From Fasciolopsis buskii (lineage: Eukaryota > Platyhelminthes > Trematoda > Plagiorchiida > Fasciolidae), in contig LUCM01004960.1 of assembly GCA_008360955.1 (NCBI GenBank), positions 161,215 through 225,214 of the forward strand: a stretch of DNA of 64,000 bases. The letters are read 5' to 3'. Shown in pieces: positions 14,101 to 26,100 of the stretch; the first letter of the stretch is position 1, and every line of letters starts with the position of its first letter. The position numbers and the translations under genes were made by a program. The notes below the pieces were generated by a model, which was given only the letters and a program-made list of their open reading frames with translations, ran no database searches and was not told where the DNA came from.

Positions 14101-17100
14101 AGGTCGTAACCTTTGGAGGTGAAAGTCGCGTGCTAGAATCCTAACACCGCCGGTCAACTTCCCAACTCGGCACCTCTCTGTTGGTAGCGGCTCCCTTTCT
14201 GAAAAGTGATTTGTACTACGAGTTAAATAAAAAAGGAAATGAAAGGTAAAACTTGAAGAAGTTGAACACTGTTCCCTTTGCTTCTGTCGTGTTCCAATAA
14301 CACTCATGTAAGCCTTAATTGAGTAGATGAACTGTGATCTAGACGATATTCGGGTGTGCGAATACAAACATGTTCAGAAGCGTGTTCGGCATTGGTTCAG
14401 TCTACCGTCGGGGTGGAAGGGCGAATAGGTCATCTTCAAGTTTGATGTCAGTGTCTTATCGCAATCTGGATCTTTTATTTATGGGGCAAACTTCCTTGTT
14501 GTGAATAAACCCATTCAAATTGTACAATGCTAGAATCGTTGCAGTCGGCTTGCTGCATTGTTTCACTGATTTTCGGTACTATGCACACGAACAGATACGG
14601 GAGAACTGATACCTACCATCCAGTCGGATCTAAGTTTGCTGGTCTATTGAATTGGCTCTTAGTGTAGGCGCAATATAACATGTGATGACCTTGCATTTCG
14701 TGTCTCTGGAATCGATTAAGACAACAGCACTAATTCGTACCAGCCGTCCTGTGGGGTCTCGTCACATCTTTGCGAACTGTATACTGCAGGGTAAATATAC
14801 ATGCATATAAATAGCATTTATTTATAAAGTCAAAGTACAAACGAGCACATTTAAGGGAGCAAATGTTAGCATTAACGAACCGCGCCTTGTTAAGACACAT
14901 AAACTGTTAATCCCTCCATAATGGTAGCACAGATCAGAACTGTAATAGTGAATCACCGACATTCCTTCAAAATTGCGCTGTTTCGTGTTTGTTTTAGGGT
15001 AATACGTTTTCCCTCGCAAAAGTTGTGATGACGATAACTTCAACTTTGCTAGGTCGATTAGTTATTACACTGTGGCAAACGTTTCTTCCAATGCCTTCTT
15101 CCATCTGATCGGAAAGTGATCGATTATTCGAGGATGTCGTTGCCAATTCGGGTGTAGACGACTGATTACTCACACTTGGAACTAACACACACAGACTGTT
15201 GTCGTTCAACAGGTGATACTCGTATACTGATGGTTTTAAAAGCGTTGGAATTTGGTCACTTTCGGATTGGCGCTACATGTGAATCCGATTACTGTTGACA
15301 ATTTAGACAAGCTTTTGCTTCCCGTTTGTTTGCTTCTGCCTTGAAATGTTTATGATTAAAAATCCTATCAGATCATTGATTATTTGTATGATTTTCCATT
15401 GTATTCTTATCTGAATGGCTTTCAGGCATATTAGCTAACAGTTCAGCCAGGCGTGTCCGCATTCAACATAGGCAGAAGTAAAAAAATGAAACAAGGACAA
15501 GTAACCGAGCGAAAAGGGGCGCTTCACTAGGAGTGAAGTATGATCCACTTAGTGCGTTGTCTTTTTTCTTTAGTATGCAAGCAATAGTTATATATACATA
15601 TATATATATACCACCAGAATCTAATCCGTAGCATCAGGAGTGGGCATGGGCGCTCTTCGTCGAAGAGTCCAAAGAAGGACCGCAACTGTGATTTCTTGAT
15701 AATTCTTTGTCAGTTGGGTTTCGCCAACCTTAGGAAGGAGAGCAGAACGCCCCAGAATGTATTTATGTATATATAGAAATTGTAAGTAGTATCCAGTGCA
15801 TATATATACATATATATAAGGAAAAGGTATTTTTCACAAATGTCAGTGCGAAAACGCAGACCGCGATCCAGTGGCGGGGGTACTAATAGGTCAGATCAAC
15901 ATCAAAACTACGGGTATTGTCCACGGCAAACGTGACAAAAGATTCAAAGGGACTGCAACTGAACACAGGGCTAAGTTCCTCAATCACAAAGAAACGCAAT
16001 TCACCGGTTATCATGAGATCACTAGGTCGATTCTGCGATGTGACTTTATGAGGTTAGGAAAAATCACAAGGAACATCAAACACGGACCAGAAGAGAATAT
16101 TGGTGAAACAAAATGAAAACGTTAAGTCTTGAAGTTTGAAACTCACTGTGTTTAAAGGTGTAAAAAGGAAACAGCTATACTTCGCAGTTGCATGGTTGAA
16201 TACGCGTAATGAACAACAAAGATTGCTGCCTATAATGACTTCTAAACATCTGTTGTGGTTCCCTTGATAGAACAAGAGGTGTTATGAGCTGAGACTAAAG
16301 TGAATTGTTCAATATTTGATAAAATGTTACCAAGTCTGTTGAAATCAGAATAGCTGCATGTGAACTGGACAAAACACTTCCAACTTTCATACCGAAAACA
16401 GACAAAGTGAAGGAAAATCATTTAGTTGCGTAGAAAATAATTGTTTTAGTTGAGGCTGACACTCTTGTGTGGTTCGGATTTGTTGAGTGAGGACATTGAA
16501 GAAGTTCAACTTCGCAATTTGCTCTCACAACCAACGGGTTAGCTAGCCGAGCAATCAGGTCTGCTGCATTTCCAAATACCTCTAATTATAGCGACGCAGC
16601 TAGGATGCGTGAACTGAACAAAAAACGGAAAAGAAACCTAGCCGAGTACATCTAGCTGAGTTTGTTGCATTTAACTTATTTGTTGAGTAGGTGAACAAGT
16701 TAGGCAGTTTCAACTACGTTTGGTCTGTTGGTTTGTTAAACAGAAATGAAAATATCTTGAAGCCAGTTGTGCGTAAATATAACGGTCTGAGCGTTGTGAA
16801 ACGGAAAAGTTAGAAGGATGTCTGACTTGATATCAACCGGACAATATTTCATCGGCTCTATTTCTTGGTAGCTCTTGTCCGTTTTTACCGACTCTAGAGA
16901 TAACAAGTGAATCGTGGAATAGCCGATTTTAACTGCTCAATCAATCAGTCAGTTGTTACGGCACACGTAGTACAAATGTATGCGTCGCGTCTAAAACTGC
17001 GTTCAAATCCGCCGGAATTCGAAGATGTTTCTCATTTTGCTTCATTCTACGCTTGTCAAAATTTGCCAAAGCAAAATTTGTCAGATTCGTATTATCTATA

Positions 17101-20100
17101 CGGCTTTCCTAGATGGACGTGTAATTCACTTACTAATTCAGGTCGCCATTAACAACTGGTCATTCAACAACCACCACCCTCCCAATGCTCGCAGTCACTT
17201 TCATTGCCGTGGATGTAAAGCGCTTTAGACATCTGCTGATTGGTTGTTCATTGGGATAGAATAAGAAGGATAATAAAGGACCCATAGCAATCAATTGTTC
17301 TGGAGCAATACGGTGACGTACTCGCGTTGGTTGTCAATAATGCGAAACATAATGAGGCTAGATACGTGATGTGTGCAGGTGGAAGGCCGTCTGAATCCCA
17401 TAACGTATATGCATCAGTTCTATGGCCAAATTCCAAATAATTCTTCATCACGGATTGGCAATACCAAATTCGATTTGAATAGTGAATGTCAATTAGACGG
17501 AAGAGGTCCCATTTGAGGGCAGGCAAATGTAGAATTTGGTTCTGTTGTTTCAACACGCGGACTGATGCCTTTGGTTTTTGACCACGAGTACGTTTCAACT
17601 CTTTCTACTGCATTTTGCTTCCAGCCCTCCTGAGTTCCAGTAGCCAAAATTTGTTTTAACCGTAACCTAAAGTAATGGGGATGTAAGAACTCATATCACT
17701 TTCACCTGAAAAAACCGATAACCGTGATAGGGAGATGATTTGTCCTCCTGCCAACTCGTATTGTTTCTTAGTTCAAGCTAATGTGTTTGAATCACGAGAT
17801 TCTTACAGGCATGAAGGCACATAATGTTTACTGGGGAGAAGGCATGCTGTTATCAAATTTCGGAACAGGTTGGTCTTAGCTGCAGTTTCCAGTTCTGCAA
17901 ATATCCTTTTTCCATTATTTTCAATCATCCGGTTTCCGTTTCTGTTTGGACGTTCTTACTTCACTTAGGACTTCCATAATTTCGTCTGTCTTTCCCCGAA
18001 ATTCTGCATCTCTCACATTGACCGAGAACAACGGAAGTTACGTTAGCTTTCAAGGGTCGGAGTTCCGTGATGCGATCCTCAGTAAACGAAATGTGCCGTC
18101 TCGCGTTTACCTTTAGGTATTGTTTTTTCAACCGGGCTAACTTCGTGTTAAATCAGTGACACTTTTGCTTAGCGGTGTTACTGGAGAAAATTGGACAAAG
18201 AAAGCTCAAAATCTGATAAGACATTTTGTGCGTTTTTGAGTCTTTTTCAGTAAAATATATTATTCACCAAAAGACTGTGGTTCAATTCGCGTGCGACTGA
18301 GCACGTACAGTAAAGTATTGCTAAGGAAACTCTAAACTCCCATGCTTATTTCTGATTTTATCAGCTTCTGGTTCTTTGGATTGTTAAGATTATTTTGCTT
18401 TTCGGTTTTGAATATGCCGAACCACTTTGGAGCAGAATTCGAAGATTTTATTCAATGAAATGACTAGTAAGGTAGGCCGGTAAGTTGCTGTTACGTGTGT
18501 GTTTGATCTGATCAATCGGACCTTGGACGAGAGAGAAATAAACATCTAATTTTCGAATGCATCTTTGTAATATGACTCCGTAAGATCATCGAGAATTGTG
18601 CGTGCCTGTGTGTGCTTGGACCGAATGTCGTGAGTTCAGTCAAAAGTCATTATGTATCATTCTATATGATACAGCACAGCTACGCGCTCTGTAATCGTTT
18701 TGGTATGTATTGTCACTTAGACACCGGAATCAGATTCCACTTGAAGGAGTTTGCAACAATCCTGCAGTGGTTTGCTCCACAATTTAATTGCTAATATAAT
18801 TTCAATTATTGGAATCCAGATGTCAAGTTTTCTAGTTTTGCCTGGTCTAATCAGATGGATTGTGTTGTAGTAATGAATACGTCAGCATCAGAAGACCCGT
18901 TAAATTGCCTGGGAACAGTGTGCCGATAAAATTTTGTCCAATATGGGACAGAAAAAGTCCCTGAAACGTTTGCTCAAATCGCGAACACAAGTTCCCAGGT
19001 GAATCTTGTTCACGTTTTGTTCTCAGCCTAGGAGCAAATAAACTAATCATTGACGCCCGTGGAGTTCCTAGGTGAGTGCTCGCGGTTTCTGTTCATTGCA
19101 TGCAAGCATAACCATGACTTCATATACTATCTGCAATCGTAACTCCGTAACTGTTCGGAGAACGTCAGTTGAAACCACTTAGCCAAGAACTGATCGATCT
19201 CTTGTACCTGACGGACAAATCATTCATTTCTGTTGGCACATGATTACAAGAACAGCTGCCCGAATCCGAATGTTTCCATGCTTTGTTCATGAAGCCAATA
19301 AAAGAACGGAGTATGCCGTAAAGCGGATATAATGATTAGAAGGCAACTTAGTAGGACAGAAATCATAGAATTTTCGAGAGAATTCTGTCCGCCACTTATC
19401 TCGATGACATAATTTAGCTTTCGTTATTCAATAGACATAATCAGAAAGTTGTTCTCTAGGGGCATATGGTAACTTATGTTTGAAGTACGCGAGTAAGAAT
19501 CGTCGGCAGTCCGAGTTCAACGATCACCGGGACGGAGGGGAATGACGACAGTTTACGAATTTGTGCCAAACGACGAAATTCGAATGGTTGCACAAAAACT
19601 AATACGAGTTGCTTGGATAGCCGCTTTAGTTCGACTTATTTACTGCTCGTGTGATTCCTCACGATCCCGTGACCAGCTTATTAAAATAGAATGTCCCGCT
19701 AAATTGCCTATGGTCCCTTTATCAAATAACACATTTGTGTTGATAGAGTAGAACAACTAAGCAATAATGGCAGCTAAAAACCTATTCAATAGAATTTTAA
19801 TTTAATAAGACACGAGAATAAAAGAGCACATATGCATACGTGAATTTACCCAAGTTGACTGGTTTAGGACTCAGAATATCAGCCGAGAACCGACCGAGCG
19901 AACGTTTTGCCTAAATTTGTTGCAGACGGGCGATCATTGAACTTTTATGACTTTGCCAATCTGTTCTCAGACACAGAATTGGGACAGTCCCCTGAATTTG
20001 GCTTGCCTGAGCAAGTGAAAACTAGTGATGCTTCATCTTTTCAGATCAGTGATCTTGGGTGCATCAGATTAAGTGATTCCTTTCCATCGATCAGCAGATT

Positions 20101-23100
20101 GACAATCCCACGATGAGTGAAGGTTCGTGACAAGCGTGATTCCATGAAGCCCACGAACGTAATCTTCGTGCGTTTTTTTCCCCACATGGCTCCACGTTTG
20201 CGCTTAAGGCGCCACGAATCGGTGAGCATAGAATGAAGTTACAGTTCTTGGAGGCGTGTATTTGATCTACAACGAGAAACGTAGCTCAGATTTAGATACT
20301 TATCGTCGCTGGGATATCTCAGTTCACTTTTTAACGAATCTGGCTGACTTTTACTTTCAGTCTTACATAAAACTTTGTTCCGTAATGCGCGTAAGTTGCT
20401 TTTGGTTTCATTATTCCAAACCATACTTAATATAGTTGTCTGGCACGTGATTCTTGCCGAATAAGATGTTTTTGGACTATTTGCTGAGACCGTATGGTCA
20501 GCATTGTTTGGCTTATTGTCATCTCACAGATTTAGTATTTATAATTTAGCAGAACAGTGAACTCGAGAGGGAGACTTCGGTCAAAGACTCATCTTGAATG
20601 TTCATACCCAGAGTCAAGTTCTTAGTATTTATAACCGACAAGTATAGCTTTGAAATGCTCACTTTTATTTTCTTCCGAATGAGTGCTTTTGTCTACGAGC
20701 CAAACTGCTTGGGTGCCGTGATCGAGGTAGACCTAGTAAAGCAATTAGGAAGCTCGACATAGCTGCACCGATTTTAAACAAATCCTGACAATCTGATAAG
20801 AGAGACATCTTTCGAGTTCTCGGGTGGAACGATGTGAATCGGCTACATAAGCCGAATTCTACGGCGCGTAAACGACAAAGAATGTATTGATCTTCGAATA
20901 GCTTAGAAGACATTGCGTGTCTTGCTGTTGTTGTTGCCAGCGAGATTTTACCTTGCGAAGATTGTATTTCCCAGAGCTATTTGACATGTCAAAGATCGAT
21001 ATCTGTCCTTTCGCGCTCTGTTCGATTTCGACTGAACGATAAAAACTACTTCGGTTTTTAATAGACATTTGTGAATCCGAAATTCAATTGCAAACGATTG
21101 GGGAGCCGACTAATTAAGAGAATCGTCCACTCTACAAAGGGATTTTAATGAAATTTAATAAAACTAATTCGAATTCAGTTCAATGGATTTTCAAATTCCA
21201 GATCACTTTTGTTTGGTTTAGATCACGGGATTTGGGGTCATCCGATTCACTATCTTATTGGATTCTAGAAACATGGAAGCGGTGTCTGCGCGCAAGTTTG
21301 GTGGCTCAGCATCGATTTGCTGGATCTTCGCTATACCGAATCACACGTAAAGTTAAGCCGAATTATTCACCCAGTACTAAGTGATGCATGAAATTTTGAC
21401 TTTCTACAACCTGCGCGTTAAATTACGTGACTAGCTGCACCGCTCCGACAGCAAGTTCATCCAGCAGATGTCAGGATTGTGGATGAGTTGTGTATTGTAC
21501 TAGAACCGGAACAGTTTTTTTTCCAAATGAATGCAATGCGCAACTTATACGGAGGCAGGGAATAGTTTAACTTTCTGGTTGTTATCCTTAGGTGCAACCA
21601 ATGAAATTTTCGAGAGCACATTATTACATTTTTTTAGGTTTCTTCGTACCCCGTCTATTTCGTCGTCTCCTTAACTTCTTGAACGTCCGAGCAACTAAAA
21701 GTAATATTTACACTCAGCAGGACAAAATTCTACGGTTGATGGTGGTCATTGGGATAAGGTCGTGACCACTTGACAGAAAGGTCACGAGTTCGAGTACTCC
21801 CACGGCCGGTCAACGTCCCCATTTGGTAGCCCTTCGTTCGACCCGGCTCTCTAGCTGTAAAACAATGTAAACTGCAACTTCATTGGTAAAGGAATTAGAA
21901 GATAAGTGATAAAAGAAACAAAGGAACGGCAAAAATTACTTGAAATCTAAACCCTGGATCGATAACGAGTGCTTGCACAACAGCAAGCCAGCTGAGTAAC
22001 TAATGTCACTTTGACAGTTCCTCACTTAATATGCGTGTGTACCCATCTTTTTCACAGGTGAGGACGCCTCTAAAATGTGGTACTTACAGAGCGAATTGCA
22101 CGACTATAACGGCGAATTCACATACGAATCCTGTAAGTCACTCTAATTTGTGATGTGTTCGTGAGCTTTGGTTCGCTTATATTAGTTCTGGCTCTCGGTT
22201 TGGCAAATGAAATGGGCTGTGAATCAAACTCAAATAGACGAGAAACAGTGCATATAGTTAATCATTCCAAGTAATATTGCTTTATAAGTGGCTGGATCTG
22301 CTTCATCGGTCATGTAGACGTGCAAGTTAGGAACAAGTCGTCGTTTATGATACCATCGAATCTCGGTCCGGAAATTGATGGGATGGAAATTTCGAAAAGA
22401 GAGAGAATAATTGACTTGGACAAGGTGCCGCAACAGAGCATGTCTCTTGAGAACCTTGAAAGAAAAACGTAAGCACACCAACTTCCAGGATGGAATCATT
22501 CAGGACACATTTTTCCTAAAATAGTTTTGAACAGAAGGAGACGGATTTGTCTGAACACTCCGCTTATTTCTGGAACTGATTTTACTAATTTACAAATGAT
22601 ACAGAGATCAGTTAACGCAGGAAGCACCGGCAACGAAACGATGCAAGAAACCCCGTCGTGATCGGTGCCTAGGTACAGCTTAGAAACAGATAACACGACC
22701 GTCAATTGCGACACATCTTCAATTAATAGACGGTATGACGGCTTTGGTTGCCAACGCATGGTAATTGATTTCATGCAGAATAAACGATCACTATGGGAGC
22801 CTAGTTCTGGACAATTGGTTGACCTTTAACTAATATTGAATTAAATCGTAGATATCCCGCTTGTGTCCAGCACTTTTTGTCTCCTCTGCAATGAGGTGGA
22901 TTGAGAAAATAAATCGCTTAACTTCGTGAGTGTTTCGTCTTGGACATTCATGAACAACATATAGCTGTCAAACTGGAATATTCACCGAGTCGTTGAGAAA
23001 TAAACGTTTCCTGAATAGTTCCATTGCTTACTACACATTTCAACAAACATACGACAGTAAAATTTGGCCCAAGATTGCTTGCAAACCAGCTTTGAAAGCA

Positions 23101-26100
23101 ATGCACCCACAGCAACGGGAGCTGATTGGACGTTTCTGTCTTCTGGAATTCTGTGGTTCCATGCAATGCACCTTGCAACGTCCAATGTTTATGCCGGCTA
23201 GAAGAATTAATCAGTATACGACAAGTTTTCTCCTATGCGGTCTCTTCCGTTCAAAAGCGCTCACTGTGATATTTTTGGAGTAAATTAGTTTACAAATGAA
23301 ATCAATGGATATATAATAAACGGTGTCGATATGCACGCAAGTTACCCAGTGCTTCTTAAAACCGTTGGTGCAAATCAGAACTTGCAATGAACAGTTATTC
23401 AGGGATTAAAGAATGCCCCTTTTCGGAAACAAATCAGGGGTTAAATGGTTATGGGTGCCCATCAGGTATGCGTACCGATGCATTCCCTTTCCCTTATCAC
23501 CGATTTCTGCTCTGCAATATGATCTGTCCTTTGCAGTGCACGTGGATGATGATTTCACTTGGCAGAATTAATGACCGTGACACCAACCACTTTTGTTTTC
23601 GGGAGAAGTTTATTCTTTTATCCAAAACAACAGTACTACAAAGAAGAAAATGTCAACTTAAAAGACCAAGTTTCTTTTGTGAAAGATGTCTTAGACTAGC
23701 TGACAAAACACAGCCCCAGGAATCGAAAACGGCATTCAAAAATGACAGGCCATCCGTCCACGCTGGTGGTAATTCAGACGAAATTCCAGGACGAACTATA
23801 AACATTACGAAAATCACAAACCATTGCTGCATGTCTCTGTTTGCGAATTTTGGAGTGACGCCACTAGCGGAGGTCTTACGACCTTCCTCCAGACCACGTG
23901 TCAATGTTTATACTTCATTTGCGTTTCATATTATTTTTTCATAAGTAACAATAAATTATTTTTACTGCTGTAAAGGGAACATAATTCTCTCTGCTTATGC
24001 TGACCATAAAGAGAAGCACCTTTTGCCATTAATCAATTCAAAATGTGTTGGTAAACTTTGTGATGCTACTTCCCTTCTGACTTCTTTTGTTTACTTGAAT
24101 TTAATTGGGATTTTCAGTGCTATCCTACTTGTGGTTAGCCAGTGTTCATTGGATTCGACGGCTTTCTAGTCTACTCCTAAGTGAGCGGCAATATTGTGCA
24201 CATTCCGGTCAAGTGACGTTCAGGATGTTACTTCTAATCACATTTATATGCCATAGGCTATCCGATTCCAATCTATATGACCTGTAAAAACCCAAATTCT
24301 CACCGATTCTAATCACCTGGTAGTTCTGAGAGTCAAAACATGCTGGTTTGTGCACCAAATAAAAAAACTGTCTCGCCGCCATCGTGATAGCCGCAACCGG
24401 GACTTTTGACTCAAAACTCTCACCCGTATAACAATGAGACGTTAGTCGAGGTTAAGAATGCTGAGCGCTAACAAACCGACCGATACGCAACTTGACAAAA
24501 GCAATGGATAGGATGAACTTCATCACACGATTAGAAAACCGACGCCGTAGGGACTTTATTGTTTGCACTATTCATGGGATTTTGTGCGCAGCACTGGTGG
24601 GGAATCTAGCCTCAAAATAGTAGAATGACTAGCGTTTTCGACCGGCACGGTGAATTTATTCTGTGAACGCAAGTCATTTGCACATCAATGACTAATTACA
24701 CACATAGCTAGGACAGTTCTAGTTGTTCTATCTCATTTTCCACCATTTGCTTAAGGAACAGAAACACAAATTACGGGGACCAATGAAAAACGAAAGGTGA
24801 GTCAAGCTGACCACATTCATCAGGACCGAATGATCTAAGGAGTGCATCGAAAAATCGATTTAATATGTACTGGTTTTTATTGTGAATTATGGAATGTTAA
24901 TAATACGGAGTTGTTGGTAGGTGTAATGCGCCATCGTTTGGGTTACCGTGGGTAGTCTTTCTCATCTGATTGTAAAAATTGCCTTGAGAAAGTCTACCCA
25001 TGGTGATCGAATCGTTGGTGTATTACACTACCAACAATGCTGTGTTATTAACATTATATCATTCACAATAAAATGACCATACTTGAATCCGTGCTTCATG
25101 GCCTCGTACCTTATCCGGCCACGTCAATCCCGGGGTTAGACATTCTTAAATAAGATCGCATTTCTCTGGACGACAAATTTTCTAACCATTGCGATTCTTC
25201 ATGTCTAGAATTCTCTTTTAGGCTATACACACCAAAATCCGTAGCCGGATTCGGTTTTTATTCCCTAGGAAATTATTGTCATCAGACTTGCTCTGCATTG
25301 CCAACTTAGATAGACTTCGTGCTTGGCATGCATGGATCAAAATCACCCGCATCCTGCCTCGTTGCCTGATTGGGTAGTGGTCATAGACAATCTGACTGAT
25401 GATCATTGTAAAGCAAAATAAAACAAGCAGGACGTGTTTTCCAATGGTTGAGGCTCACTCTCGGTTCCGTAAGGTACTTAAAGGAACCGACTGAGTGGGC
25501 ATAATTCAAGTCAAACTCCACGGGGCTGTAACATGTGCATTTGCATTTAGTAAACCGGCACCGCGACTTTCATATTATCAACTAGGACAAAATTTATTCA
25601 TAGAAAAACACTTTCGATGGATGATGAGAAAGTTTAGCGTGTCCGTTTTGGATTAGACACACCATTCTTTTGTTGTTCGCCGAAATGAAATTGAATTCTA
25701 TGTTTAGGCGCTCTGTTTGTATCATCATTCAATAATTGTGTAAGAATTCTGACAACAACCAACTGCTTTTACTTTCCAACTCAAGTGCCCGACCACCGAT
25801 TTAATGTCCCTCAAGGTGATCACCATCGACAGTTGTCTGACCGTGCAGGTGTACAAAGAGATCATGACGAAGAACAGTCCCCCACTGGCATATATAGTCA
25901 AACATGGTCGAGCACGAAGCACTTCGGTGTTTCAAGACACGGTCAGCTTGGGATGTAAAATCACGGTTGCTAGTATTTTACCCAGCGAACACAATTCCCA
26001 TGCTGTTGTGGTTAGGGCTCAGTCTGACTGGTTCTACCGAGCTTTTAAGTGAAAGGAATCGGTGTTACTATGTCAGACCACTGTGCACTACACATAAGGC

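Larger units (their letters stand above)
13353..22057 (+). other. CAP gene 1 intron 2 (about 8.7 kb)
   Basis: The donor is G|GTAAGC and the acceptor TTTTTCACAG|G, phase 1. It holds two plus-strand SINE copies (14083-14250 and 21741-21920) and paired AT-rich tracts at 15588-15611 and 15798-15819. The many short open frames show no recognisable domain. Confidence 0.75.

Noticed and set aside
17248..17598. 116-codon minus-strand frame
   Set aside because: No motif, no splice context and compositionally ordinary; treated as chance.
25446..25496. Small inverted repeat around CGGTTCC/GGAACCG
   Set aside because: Short and imperfect; such hairpins are expected by chance in a window of this size.
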